Origin: Rothia nasimurium
GTDB taxonomy: Bacteria; Actinomycetota; Actinomycetes; Actinomycetales; Micrococcaceae
Direction: 5' to 3'
NCBI RefSeq assembly: GCF_928381705.1
Contig: NZ_CAKMSR010000001.1
Location: forward strand, 186,001-250,000
Length of the DNA: 64,000 nucleotides
In this document: positions 1-9,608 of the stretch, piece after piece
Layout: each line of letters opens with the position of its first letter
Numbering within the stretch: position 1 is the first letter of the stretch
Translations under genes and position numbers: made by a program
The notes under the pieces: generated by a model
Database searches by the model: none
Told to the model about the DNA's origin: nothing
What the model saw: only the letters and a program-made list of their open reading frames with translations

Positions 1-23
1 CTATCTCACTATATAAATTTATT

Positions 24-48
24 CCCCGCATTTTGGGCCGGTGCGGGG
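24..48. other. Short hairpin upstream of serC
   Basis: A 7-bp inverted repeat (CCCCGCA/TGCGGGG) with an 11-nt loop follows an AT-rich start of the window. It could be the terminator of a gene to the left, but no T tract follows it on the + strand. The role is unknown. Confidence 0.3.
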
Positions 49-55
49 TGCTTGA

Positions 56-1300
<1,245 letters not shown>

Positions 1301-1319
1301 TTTTTAGCTAGGCAAAGAT

Positions 1320-1384
1320 AAGGACGCCGCTCCCCGCTCACCTGCCGTGTGGCAGGAAGCGGGAGGCGGCGTCCTTCTTTTCTT
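1320..1384. terminator. Bidirectional terminator between serC and the MFS gene
   Basis: A long GC-rich stem has arms beginning AGGACGCCGC and ending GCGGCGTCCT, with an inner CCTGCC/GGCAGG stem and a GTGT loop. TTCTTTTCTT follows on the + strand. It sits between convergent genes and probably serves both. Confidence 0.8.
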
Positions 1385-1389
1385 AATCT

Positions 1390-2760
1390 TTAGCGGGGTT
1401 CTTGCAGGTCGATTGCTGCTGTGACCGGGGGCGGCTCCCGGTCAGGGCTCTCAGCGGTTTCAGGGCGCGGACGCAGCACCAGGCGGGTGCGGGCCTGCCT
1501 GTCGTAGTGCAAGTGCAGGTGCTTATATTTCATGATCCAGATCAGCCCAATCAGGGCCGCCAGAAAACCGGAGGCAGAGGCAACACCCAGGCCCCAGCGA
1601 GCGCCGAAGACGTCGTTGACCAGCCCGACCAGGGGTGAGCCGATAGGGGTACCGCCGATGAATACAGCCATGTACACGCTCATAACCCGCCCTCGCATGG
1701 CAGGCTCGGTTGTTACCTGCACGTAGGCGTTTGCTGAGGTGATGATGGTCAGTGCCATGAGCCCGAGCGGAATCAGGGCCAGGGCAAACAGCCAGAGGTT
1801 GGGGGCGAGTGCCGCCAGTAGGGTTGCCACGCCGAATCCCAGGCAGGAGGCAAACATGAACCGCATGCGTGGGGTATCCCGCCGGGCAGCTAGCAGGGTG
1901 CCTGTCACCGAGCCGATGGCAACAACGGAGTTCAGCAGCCCGAATTCACCCGCGCCCTGCCCGAATTCGGTGGTGGCCATAGCAGCAATATTGAGGGCTG
2001 TATTCAGGCCGAAAGTACCAATGAGGAAGGCTGCCACCATCACCACGATGATGTCGGGGCGATGTTTGAGGTAGGTAAGGCCGTCGCGCACCCGGTTGTG
2101 AGCGGCGGACGACCGTGGCAACTGCCGTAATTCATTCTCACGGATAGCGATGATTGCCAGAATCATAGCTATAAAGGTCACCGTGTTCAGCAGGAAGACC
2201 GGCCCGGTGCCCACCGCAACAACCAGTAGCCCGGCAACCGCCGGCCCGATCATGCGGGCGGCGTTGAAGGACATGGAGTTGAGCGCTACGGCATTAGGCA
2301 GGTCTGCGTCTGAGACAAGTTCTGAGACGAAGGTTGACCGTACCGGGGAGTCCAGAGCTGAGACGATGCCCAGGGCTAGCGCGAAGAGGTAGACGTGCCA
2401 GATAGCAACATGGCCCGATAGCACCAGGAGGCCCAGCCCGAGGGCCAGCAGGCCCATGATGCTTTGGGTCCACAGGAGAATTTTTCGCCGATCGCCCCTA
2501 TCGGCAAGTGCCCCGGCATAGGGGGCTAGGAAGAGGGGCGGGGCGAACTGCAAAGCGATGACGATACCCATCTGGGTAGAGTCATGGCTTGAAAGGTCGT
2601 TGAAGACCAACCAGTCCTGGGCAGTGCGCTGCATCCAGGTGCCGATGTTAGAGACAAGGGCACCAATAAACCAGAGACGGTAGTTAAAAATCCACAGTGA
2701 GCGGAAGGTTTTATTCCTTCCGTTCATGGGCTGGGGTTCTCGTCTCTGAGTGGAGGTCAT
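1390..2760 (-). CDS. MFS transporter, MFS_3/EntS-like
   Basis: A 456-residue integral membrane protein with about 12 hydrophobic segments. The cytoplasmic loop after TM2 carries the MFS signature as GALADRGDRRK. The N-terminus (SLWIFNYRLWFIGALVSNIG) resembles the MFS_3 group of drug and siderophore exporters, which includes the enterobactin exporter EntS; the substrate cannot be read from sequence. The start codon overlaps the stop of the upstream DUF3027 gene (ATGA), so translation is probably coupled. An internal Met at codon 12 is an alternative start; neither has a clear Shine-Dalgarno sequence. A terminator lies just downstream. Confidence 0.8.
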   Translation of the reverse strand: MTSTQRREPQPMNGRNKTFRSLWIFNYRLWFIGALVSNIGTWMQRTAQDWLVFNDLSSHDSTQMGIVIALQFAPPLFLAPYAGALADRGDRRKILLWTQSIMGLLALGLGLLVLSGHVAIWHVYLFALALGIVSALDSPVRSTFVSELVSDADLPNAVALNSMSFNAARMIGPAVAGLLVVAVGTGPVFLLNTVTFIAMILAIIAIRENELRQLPRSSAAHNRVRDGLTYLKHRPDIIVVMVAAFLIGTFGLNTALNIAAMATTEFGQGAGEFGLLNSVVAIGSVTGTLLAARRDTPRMRFMFASCLGFGVATLLAALAPNLWLFALALIPLGLMALTIITSANAYVQVTTEPAMRGRVMSVYMAVFIGGTPIGSPLVGLVNDVFGARWGLGVASASGFLAALIGLIWIMKYKHLHLHYDRQARTRLVLRPRPETAESPDREPPPVTAAIDLQEPR

Positions 2761-3332
2761 TCAGCGCTGGCACCGTCCTGGGTATCTTCAGCGGAGTTTT
2801 CTTCGGCAGCTTCAGTGCTGTCCTCCTTCTCTGAGGACACGTCACTATAATCTACGTCCTCGTGGTCGTAGTCTTGCTCTTCCTGGTCTTCGGGGAGTAG
2901 GCGGTCGGCCCAGGGTACCCAGGCCGGGGCAAGCAGGGCGTCATCGCCGGGCAGGAGGCCAATTTCGCAAACGGTTGCGACCTTCGAGCGGGGAGCGCGT
3001 GAGAGGGTGGCAAACCAGAACCAGCCTCGGTAGCCCGGTAGGGTGCATTCAAAGAGGTGGGTGGTCAGGCGCTCTTCTTCACCGCGCAGGTGGTGGACGG
3101 GGCCGATGGAGTTTTCGGGTGCGATATCGGCTAGGCCCGCGAGGGCAACATCTTTGGCAGCGGCAAGGACGGCGTCGACCTTGCTGGTACGGCGGCGGCG
3201 AGTGGGCTCGCCCAGGGTAGGTTCGGGGGCGGACGCCGGGGCCTGCTCGGCAGTCTCAAGGCCGGGCTGCTCGTAGCTTTCTGCGCTCGAAGCGCCGGGG
3301 GCCGTTAGCTCGTCTTTTACCTCTTCAGTCAT
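2757..3332 (-). CDS. DUF3027 family protein
   Basis: A 191-residue soluble protein of unknown function, conserved in actinobacteria. Residues about 60-145 hold the family core: a DAVLAAAKDVA helix, LTTHLFECTLPGYRGWFWFATLSRAPR, and LLPGDDALLAPAWVPWADRLLP. The N-terminal 50 residues are low-complexity and the last 40 are very acidic (many D and E), so both ends are probably disordered. It is first in a two-gene unit with the MFS transporter, overlapping by 4 nt. The family assignment rests on recognised motifs; no function is claimed. Confidence 0.75.
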   Translation of the reverse strand: MTEEVKDELTAPGASSAESYEQPGLETAEQAPASAPEPTLGEPTRRRRTSKVDAVLAAAKDVALAGLADIAPENSIGPVHHLRGEEERLTTHLFECTLPGYRGWFWFATLSRAPRSKVATVCEIGLLPGDDALLAPAWVPWADRLLPEDQEEQDYDHEDVDYSDVSSEKEDSTEAAEENSAEDTQDGASAE

Positions 3333-3438
3333 ACTCCTATTAAAGCAGGCCGGTGGGAGGTGTGGTCACCGCTCTTCCTCGCGGCGTAATACCGCTGCTT
3401 CTTTAGGTAGGTATAGCTGGCCTTGATAGCGTAGAGGT

Positions 3439-3684
3439 ATGTCTTCTGAACGAACCGAAATTCCAGAGCTGCCCTACGGCGGAGCTATCCGAGCGCTGGG
3501 ACTTGCCGCAGGCGTCCTCATGCTGATGGGAACCGTCTGCGGCGTCACCATGCTCCTGCTCAAGTGGACTACCGGGCAGGCACCCAATTTTTTGAGCCTA
3601 GCTCCCCTACTCACCCTACCCCTGGCTTTTCTAGCCCTCTTAGGTGCCCTCTTCCTTACCCTGCTCCGTCGCCGGGCTAGCTAA
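3439..3684 (+). CDS. Small two-TM membrane protein
   Basis: An 81-residue protein not assigned to a family. It has a short polar N-terminus, two hydrophobic segments (about residues 17-41 and 53-75) and an Arg-rich C-terminus (RRRAS), consistent with both ends in the cytoplasm. It is divergent from the DUF3027 gene and upstream of the two-component system. Position and length recall DUF2530-type proteins of Micrococcaceae, but I cannot confirm that. Coding is supported by actinobacterial codon use and the clean hydrophobic pattern. Confidence 0.6.
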   Translation: MSSERTEIPELPYGGAIRALGLAAGVLMLMGTVCGVTMLLLKWTTGQAPNFLSLAPLLTLPLAFLALLGALFLTLLRRRAS

Positions 3685-3803
3685 AAACCGGCCTTTAGCT
3701 GACGGCGTATTTACTGCCTTTTCCCAGCATGACTAAAGCAAACTCAGCAGAACATACAGCTGCACACAGCTAGTGCACAGGTAATAAGCGCACAATTAAA
3801 AGC

Positions 3804-4514
3804 GTGAATACCAAAGAACCTGAAGCAAAACTGCTGGTCGTCGACGACGAACCCAACATTCTAGAGCTCCTCGCAACCTCCCTGCGTTTTGCGGGCTTTG
3901 AGGTTGTCACCGCAGCCAACGGCCGTGAGGCTCTTGAGAAGGCTGAAACCGAGTCACCCGATTTGGCCGTACTCGATGTCATGCTGCCCGATATGGACGG
4001 CTTCACCGTCACCCGTAAGCTGCGCAGCTCCGGCCGCCTCTTCCCCGTCCTCTTCCTCACCGCTAAGGACGACACCGAAGACAAGGTCACCGGCCTCACC
4101 GTAGGCGGCGACGACTACGTCACCAAGCCCTTCAGCCTAGACGAGGTTGTGGCCCGCATCCGCGCCGTCCTGCGCCGTACCCAGCCCCACATCGAAGAAG
4201 ATTCCCGCCTGCGCGTGGACGATTTGGTGCTGGACGACGATGCCCACGAGGTCTTCCGCGGCGATCGCGAAATCGATCTTTCTCCCACCGAGTTCAAGCT
4301 GCTGCGCTACCTGATGCTCAACCCCAACCGTGTACTCTCCAAGGCTCAGATCCTGGATCACGTATGGGAATACGACTTCAACGGCGATGCCTCTATTGTG
4401 GAGTCCTACATCTCCTACCTGCGCCGCAAGATTGATAACGACCAGAACCTACCCCCGCTGATTCATACCAAGCGCGGCGTCGGCTACCTGCTTCGTACCG
4501 CTAACAAAAACTAA
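3804..4514 (+). CDS. OmpR-family response regulator
   Basis: A 236-residue DNA-binding response regulator. The receiver domain (about 8-125) has the acidic pair in VVDDEPN, the phospho-acceptor D58 (LAVLDVMLPD), T86 and K108 (YVTKPF). The winged-helix output domain (about 140-234) contains LSPTEFKLLRYLMLNPNRV and ends RGVGYLLR. It resembles TrcR/MprA-type regulators of actinobacteria. The start is GTG with a poor Shine-Dalgarno sequence, so it may be weakly translated or leaderless. The cognate kinase follows 12 nt downstream. The target genes are unknown. Confidence 0.88.
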   Translation: MNTKEPEAKLLVVDDEPNILELLATSLRFAGFEVVTAANGREALEKAETESPDLAVLDVMLPDMDGFTVTRKLRSSGRLFPVLFLTAKDDTEDKVTGLTVGGDDYVTKPFSLDEVVARIRAVLRRTQPHIEEDSRLRVDDLVLDDDAHEVFRGDREIDLSPTEFKLLRYLMLNPNRVLSKAQILDHVWEYDFNGDASIVESYISYLRRKIDNDQNLPPLIHTKRGVGYLLRTANKN

Positions 4515-4526
4515 GGGGTTACGAGT

Positions 4527-6014
4527 TTGCGCTCTCGTCTCTCTGTGCACCGGCTGGGTTCGCTCTCCTTGCGAACCCAGCTCGTGCTTTTAACATCTAT
4601 GCTGCTGGCCCTGGCTATCTCTGTGATGTCTCTGGTCGCGATTTCAGCGATTCGAGCCAAGATGATGGACCAACTCGATGACGAGATTACTGCCAGCTAC
4701 AGCTACCTGGTGACCGCGGTCTACGCCGACCAGCAGCTCTCACAGACCCAGGGGACTTTCATTCCCTATGAAGCATATTTGCTAGATAGCGACGGAAATA
4801 TCGTGAGGCCGGTGGCAACGCTGGCCGACGAGTCGTCCTCCCCCGTCATTTCTGGCCTGACCGCTGATAACGTCAAGCGCTACAACAAGGCTGCGCTGAC
4901 GGTACGGGCAGCCAGCGGCCACACCGAATGGCGACTAATCGCCTTCCCGGTTGAGGACACCAACCAGACCCTGGTCATCGCCGCCCCCCTGACCCAGATC
5001 AACCAGACAGTAGCTATCGTGGGCGGCCTCACCATGCTCTTTGGTGTAGCTACCCTTCTTGCCTCCATCGCGCTGACCTGGGTAATTGTAACCAGGGCCT
5101 TTGAGCCTCTCGCCCGCGTGGAGCAGACCGCAGCCCAGATTGCCGCAGGCGACCTCTCCCAGCGTATTGAGAACTACAGCCCCTACAACGAGATTGGCCA
5201 CCTCACCACCTCTTTGAACACCATGCTCTCGCACATTGAAGAGGCCTTTGACGCCCAAAAGCGGTCAGAGGTGAAGATGAGGCGTTTCGTGGGCGATGCT
5301 TCGCACGAGCTTCGCACCCCGCTAGTATCGATTCGGGGTTATTCTGAGCTCTACCGTATGGGCGGCCTGCCCAACGATGAGGCCGTGGCAATGGCTATGG
5401 ACCGCATCGAATCAGAGTCGAAGCGCATGGGCCAGCTAGTAGAAGACCTCTTAACCCTGGCTCGTCTCGACGAGCGCCGGGTTGCCGAGAACGCCCGGGT
5501 AGACCTGCTGAAGCTGGCTACGGACGCCGCTAATGACGCCTTCGCCTCGGCCCCCGACCGCACCATCGAGGTGGTGGGGCTAGAGGGTGCAGAAGCCCTC
5601 ACATCCCTGGTCTGGGGCGATGAGCAAAGACTGCGCCAGGTCATCGCCAACCTGATGACCAATGCCCTGCGATACACCCCGGCGGGCTCCCCGATTGAAA
5701 TTGCGGTCGGGTCGGTACCGGGCGTTGATGGCACGTGGACGTCCGTGCTCCAGGTCCGTGACCATGGCCCGGGTATTCACGGGGAGGACGCCGAGCGCGT
5801 CTTTGAGCGCTTCTACCGGGCTGATACTTCACGCACCCGTGAGACGGGTGGAACCGGCCTGGGGCTAGCAATCGTCGCTGCGATTGTAGGCCAGCATGAC
5901 GGAACGGTGCGGGTTGAAGAGACAGAAGGCGGCGGAGCTACCTTCACTATTCGCATTCCCCAGTACAGTGACCACACCGGCCCTATTCCGCTTGCAGCGG
6001 GTGAGCAGGCCTAG
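4527..6014 (+). CDS. Sensor histidine kinase, TrcS-like
   Basis: A 495-residue membrane kinase paired with the upstream response regulator. TM1 (about 17-42) and TM2 (about 163-190) flank an extracytoplasmic sensor region of about 120 residues. HAMP follows (RAFEPLARVEQTAAQIAAGDLSQRI), then the phospho-acceptor H260 in ASHELRTPL, then the HATPase with N-box NLMTNALRYT, DHGPGI and GTGLGLAI motifs. The start is TTG at 4527 behind AAGGGG. The C-terminal tail is short. The signal is unknown. Confidence 0.88.
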   Translation: MRSRLSVHRLGSLSLRTQLVLLTSMLLALAISVMSLVAISAIRAKMMDQLDDEITASYSYLVTAVYADQQLSQTQGTFIPYEAYLLDSDGNIVRPVATLADESSSPVISGLTADNVKRYNKAALTVRAASGHTEWRLIAFPVEDTNQTLVIAAPLTQINQTVAIVGGLTMLFGVATLLASIALTWVIVTRAFEPLARVEQTAAQIAAGDLSQRIENYSPYNEIGHLTTSLNTMLSHIEEAFDAQKRSEVKMRRFVGDASHELRTPLVSIRGYSELYRMGGLPNDEAVAMAMDRIESESKRMGQLVEDLLTLARLDERRVAENARVDLLKLATDAANDAFASAPDRTIEVVGLEGAEALTSLVWGDEQRLRQVIANLMTNALRYTPAGSPIEIAVGSVPGVDGTWTSVLQVRDHGPGIHGEDAERVFERFYRADTSRTRETGGTGLGLAIVAAIVGQHDGTVRVEETEGGGATFTIRIPQYSDHTGPIPLAAGEQA

Positions 6015-6341
6015 ACCAGGCCTTATTCTGACGCTCTAGAAGTTTGGTCAGGGCCTTCTTGCCCTCGGCAGCTTGCTGCGCCCCTGGTGCAGAGCCGCTG
6101 GTGCAGAGCCCCTGTGGATAGCTGCTAGAAGCCGTCATAGAGACGTCATCACTGCACCATATTTTTCTTCTAGAGGTGTGCAAAACCCCGCCCTGGCAGC
6201 TCAACTGCCGGGGCGGGGTTTTCCACAGGTGCTCTTTTTCTTCCGGCCAGAGCTAGCTCCCCCGTAGGCTCAAAGGTATCAGGCAGCCTACCCTATCGGC
6301 ACCTGGTACCCCTCATATCCCCCTGTTCAAAGGAGAGCCCC
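6015..6341. other. Gene-free stretch with tandem repeat, terminator and WXG100 promoter
   Basis: This 327-nt gap contains two direct copies of CTGGTGCAGAGCC (6084-6096 and 6098-6110, 14-nt period), the hairpin at 6182-6222, and then the presumed promoter and leader of the WXG100 gene, ending in a strong AAAGGAG. I see no credible coding sequence. Confidence 0.5.
6182..6222. terminator. Bidirectional rho-independent terminator
   Basis: AAAACCCCGCCC/GGGCGGGGTTTT arms enclose an inner TGGCAG/CTGCC stem. An A run precedes and a T run follows, so it can work in both directions. It lies after the sensor kinase gene. Confidence 0.8.
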
Positions 6342-6632
6342 ATGGCCCAGTTCAATGTCGATGCAGACCTCATTGCCAGCAAATCAGCCCAGGCCCACGC
6401 CCAGGTAGAGACCATCGTTTCAGAGGTCAATGCCCTCACAGCCTCGCTCCAGGACCTTCAGGGGTCGTGGACGGGCTCGGCGTCCGCTAATTTCCAGGGC
6501 GTGCTCGCCCACTGGCGGGCTACCCAGCACCAGGTGGAAGAGTCGATTGCCCAGATTAACGAAGCGCTCTCACGAGCAGGCGTGAACTATTCAGAAACCG
6601 AAATGGCGAACGCTGCCATGTTTGTGGGCTAG
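6342..6632 (+). CDS. WXG100 family protein (EsxA-like)
   Basis: A 96-residue helical-hairpin protein of the type VII secretion substrate family. The W43-T44-G45 turn lies between two predicted helices, and a YxxxE signal (Y83 to E87, YSETE) follows helix 2. A strong AAAGGAG stands before ATG. WXG100 proteins are usually encoded as pairs beside EccC-type ATPases; none is found in this window, so it is an orphan here. Its TAG stop is shared head-on with the RNase HI stop (palindromic CTAG at 6629-6632). Confidence 0.85.
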   Translation: MAQFNVDADLIASKSAQAHAQVETIVSEVNALTASLQDLQGSWTGSASANFQGVLAHWRATQHQVEESIAQINEALSRAGVNYSETEMANAAMFVG

Positions 6633-7537
6633 TCTCTCGTCGCGGTGTCCTGGCGGTAGCGGAGCTTCCAGCTGCCGCCGGCGAGCACCCAGGTGCTTGA
6701 GCGGAGCAGGGTTCCTCGTGCCGTAGGTACCTTCGATACCAGCAGGGCAGCGTCCTGCCCCAGGGCAACCGAGGAAAGAATCTCAGGTGTTCCCGTTGCC
6801 GCGCAGGCCCGCTCCCGGTAGGCCAGGACGGTTGCCCGATCTGTTACCTGGCCGGTCGGGACGACCCAGGTAAGCTCAGGGTGCATCAGAGCCCCCACAA
6901 GCTTTTCTGACCCGTAGATAGAGGGCTTGAGCATCTGCTCTTCGTGAGCCAGGGCCTCGGCTACGGGGTCTAAATCGCTCTCGGAAGCCTGTGGCGCCAG
7001 ACTCTGTTCCAAGTCCCTACTATACGGCTCAAGACTTGCACTGTTCGCGGAGCTAAGACCACGCTTAGATCCCAAGCCTGGCCCGGTCTCTACCGGAGTG
7101 CCGTCGCGGTAGGCTTGGGCTGCCCGGTTGGCCCGTTCATCAGCGGCCTCGTTCAGAGGGTGGCCGGTATGCCCTTTCACCCACTCAAAGGAATAGCTCC
7201 GCCCCTGAATAGCCCGGTCGAGGGCCTGCATCAAATCGACGTTGAGCACAGGCTTACCGTCGCTTTTCTTCCAGCCCTTTTTCTTCCACCCGGGCATCCA
7301 TTTAGTGATGGAGTTGATGGTGTACTGGCTATCGCAGATAACGTGCAGGTGCTCATCTGCCCGGTCTGCGGTTGATTCAAAGAGGTCAAGCACCGCTTTG
7401 AGCTCACCCATATTATTGGTACCGTGCTCCCAGCCACCGGCAGCCCAGTTGTCCCTATCGATATACCAGGCCCAGCCAGCGGGCCCGGGGTTACCCAGGG
7501 CAGAGCCATCGGCGGCAGCGATGATTTTTTCGGTCAT
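6629..7537 (-). CDS. rnhA: Ribonuclease HI with extra C-terminal domain
   Basis: Degrades the RNA strand of RNA-DNA hybrids. Residues 1-145 are a complete type 1 RNase H with D10 (AADGS), E45 (NMGELKAVL), D69 (VICDSQYT), H123 (KGHTGH) and D133 (AADERAN), plus the basic handle WKKKGWKKSDG. A linker (about 145-205) leads to a C-terminal region (about 205-300) that looks like a small NTF2/DUF4440-type alpha-beta domain (LTWVVPTGQVTDRATVLAYRE, WVLAGGSWKLRYRQDT). Standard RNase HI is about 155 residues, so this 302-residue form is a fusion. The role of the added domain is unknown. Confidence 0.88.
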   Translation of the reverse strand: MTEKIIAAADGSALGNPGPAGWAWYIDRDNWAAGGWEHGTNNMGELKAVLDLFESTADRADEHLHVICDSQYTINSITKWMPGWKKKGWKKSDGKPVLNVDLMQALDRAIQGRSYSFEWVKGHTGHPLNEAADERANRAAQAYRDGTPVETGPGLGSKRGLSSANSASLEPYSRDLEQSLAPQASESDLDPVAEALAHEEQMLKPSIYGSEKLVGALMHPELTWVVPTGQVTDRATVLAYRERACAATGTPEILSSVALGQDAALLVSKVPTARGTLLRSSTWVLAGGSWKLRYRQDTATRD

Positions 7538-7608
7538 AGTCCTCGAACTTTCAGGTTGCAGGCGCCTTTTATTCTACGCTCCGCCTCACCTGGGGCGTCA
7601 CCGCTAGA

Positions 7609-8427
7609 ATGGTCATCATGGTTCACCCTTCAGCTTCCGCCGGGTCAGCGAGCGCCCAGCTCACCCTTTTTAGCATGCCCGCAGAGACCCTCCGCACGGG
7701 TCACGGGGTGAGTTGGCTGGCTTATGTCGGTATTGAGGAGCAGGTAAGAGCCTCTGAATTCAAGAACCCGGATGAAGCGCTTGCCTTTGCTGCCCAGCAC
7801 ACCCTCATGCGGTGTATGGCGGCCAGCCATTTAGGTGTTAAAGCTACTTCAGCTTCCGAGATACCCGTGGACCGCGCCTGCCTCTTATGCACTAGCGGCC
7901 AGCCACACGGTAAGCCCCGTATCGAGGGGGTCAACCTCAGTATGGCAAGAGCCCTAGGGCTGGCGGCAGGGGTAACCGGACCGGCAGGGCTCAGTATAGG
8001 GCTCGATCTCATTACTGTGCGCGGCAGCTATTACGATAGCTTCGACCGCATCGCCCTCGCCGACTACGAAAAGCGGGTGGTGGCGTCCTTACCTGCTCCT
8101 GAAGCGGCGCTAGCTAGGCACTTGCTCTGGAGCGCCAAAGAAGCGGTGCTCAAAGCCACCGGCTATGGCCTAGCCCTAGAACCCAAGAAAGTCATGCTGG
8201 CCCTGCCTCCCCTACCTGCTGCCTTAGAGCAAGCCCAAGGGCTAACGGCTAGGGCGTCAGTGCACCTGCCCGGAGAAACCGAGCCCCGCACCTACTGGAT
8301 TACCTGGCAGGTACACGAGGGCACCTACCTCTTGGCAGTAGCCAGCAATTGCCCGCACACCTTAACCGTGCATGCGGTTACTACCCCTCTGATGGTGCGC
8401 CGAGTGCTAGACCAAGAGGCTAGCTAA
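7609..8427 (+). CDS. 4'-phosphopantetheinyl transferase-like protein
   Basis: A 272-residue Sfp-superfamily protein. Such enzymes transfer phosphopantetheine from CoA to carrier proteins of fatty acid, polyketide or nonribosomal peptide synthesis. Family traits are a GKP segment (101-103), IGLDLIT (130-136) and the strongly conserved WSAKEAVLKATGYGL (W174, K177, E178, K182). Two usual features are absent: the metal-ligand Glu of the D-x-E motif is Ile135, and the SHS motif is not seen. It ends 2 nt from the convergent isochorismate synthase gene, which hints at siderophore metabolism, but no synthetase lies here. ATG 7618 is an alternative start. Confidence 0.7.
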   Translation: MVIMVHPSASAGSASAQLTLFSMPAETLRTGHGVSWLAYVGIEEQVRASEFKNPDEALAFAAQHTLMRCMAASHLGVKATSASEIPVDRACLLCTSGQPHGKPRIEGVNLSMARALGLAAGVTGPAGLSIGLDLITVRGSYYDSFDRIALADYEKRVVASLPAPEAALARHLLWSAKEAVLKATGYGLALEPKKVMLALPPLPAALEQAQGLTARASVHLPGETEPRTYWITWQVHEGTYLLAVASNCPHTLTVHAVTTPLMVRRVLDQEAS

Positions 8428-8429
8428 CG

Positions 8430-9533
8430 CTACAGGGAATTCAGTTCAAGCCCCAGGGCCCGGGCGAAGGTCCCCAGCTTGGTTGCGGTCTCAGCGTGCT
8501 CACCGGCCGGGGTGGAATCCTTCACGATTCCAGCACCCGCGAAAAGGGTGGCCTCTTGCGGGGCGACCTCGGCACAACGCAAGACCAGGTACCAGCTCCC
8601 CTGCCCGTGGGCGTCCATGTACCCCACCAGACCGCCGAAGAAGCCCCGGTCGAAAGGCTCTAGCTCTTCAATCAGCCCCCGAGCCACCTCTGTAGGTGTG
8701 CCGCAAATAGCCGGGGTAGGGTGGATGGCTCGGGCTGCCTGCAGCGACGAGACACCGGGCAGCAATTGGCCGGTGACCGGCGTACTGAGGTGCCAGAGCT
8801 GGGGTGTAGAAATAAGTGAAGGTACGGCGGGCACATCCATCTGCACGGTAAGGGCCTCTAGCCGCTGGCTGATGTCATTGACCACCGTTGCGTGTTCGGC
8901 TCTGTCCTTAGCGGACCGCATGAGAGCCTCACCGATTTGGGCATCGTCGGTGCTCCCCGGGGCAGCAGTTCGGGCAGCGGAGCCAGCCAGGGGGACAGTT
9001 CGAAACGTGCTCCCCTCCGTCTGAAACACCAGCTCGGGAGAAGCACCCATAAGGTAGTTACCGTTGGGCAGCTGAGCACTAAACACGGTAGCCCGCTGCT
9101 GCTGGGCACGCAGGGCATCAAAGAGATGGGGCAGGTTCAGTTCTTGCTCATACTGCACCCGTAGCAGGCGGGCCAGGACGACTTTATCGAGCTGGCCCCG
9201 GTTCATCAGCTCAACGGCGTGGGCAACGGCTGCCCGGTACACGTCGCTGTCGATTCCCTCAACCAGGGCAGGAGCCGGCTGGTCCACCGTATCGGCAGTG
9301 GGTAGGGGGATATTTTCTCGCACCCAGCGGTCAGGGACAGCAAGCTGGGCCGGAGCGTCCGGGTCAAAAGGTATCAGTCCCACCACCGCAGAGCCCCGGC
9401 GCTGGGCCAGGCTCAGGGCATCTGCCTCAGCCACCGGAGTTAGGGCGCCTTCGGCCCGCACCACGGTAGTGCCTTCAGCCAGCATAAAAGGCGAAGGCAA
9501 GGCAGGGAACTGAGGCATTTTACTTTCTTTCAC
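8430..9533 (-). CDS. Isochorismate synthase (MenF/DhbC/EntC family)
   Basis: A chorismate-binding enzyme that converts chorismate to isochorismate, the entry to menaquinone or catechol siderophores. The 367-residue protein shows LDKVVLARLL, FRTVPLAGSAAR, HLSTPVTGQL, PTPAICGTP, GFFGGLVGYMD and a C-terminal GAGIVKDSTPAGEHAET. The compact length fits DhbC/EntC-type synthases more than anthranilate synthase. The start is GTG at 9533 or ATG at 9518; neither has a strong ribosome-binding site. No menaquinone or siderophore genes flank it, so the product fate is open. Confidence 0.85.
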   Translation of the reverse strand: MKESKMPQFPALPSPFMLAEGTTVVRAEGALTPVAEADALSLAQRRGSAVVGLIPFDPDAPAQLAVPDRWVRENIPLPTADTVDQPAPALVEGIDSDVYRAAVAHAVELMNRGQLDKVVLARLLRVQYEQELNLPHLFDALRAQQQRATVFSAQLPNGNYLMGASPELVFQTEGSTFRTVPLAGSAARTAAPGSTDDAQIGEALMRSAKDRAEHATVVNDISQRLEALTVQMDVPAVPSLISTPQLWHLSTPVTGQLLPGVSSLQAARAIHPTPAICGTPTEVARGLIEELEPFDRGFFGGLVGYMDAHGQGSWYLVLRCAEVAPQEATLFAGAGIVKDSTPAGEHAETATKLGTFARALGLELNSL

Positions 9534-9608
9534 ACTTATTCGGGGAGCGGAGTTGGGCTTCTTTCACCCTAGTACACAGGCCTGATGAGAACCTAAAAAC
9601 AGGGTAGG

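Noticed and set aside
6084..6110. CRISPR-like tandem repeat
   Set aside because: Only two 13-nt direct copies 1 nt apart; no repeat-spacer pattern or cas genes anywhere in the window.
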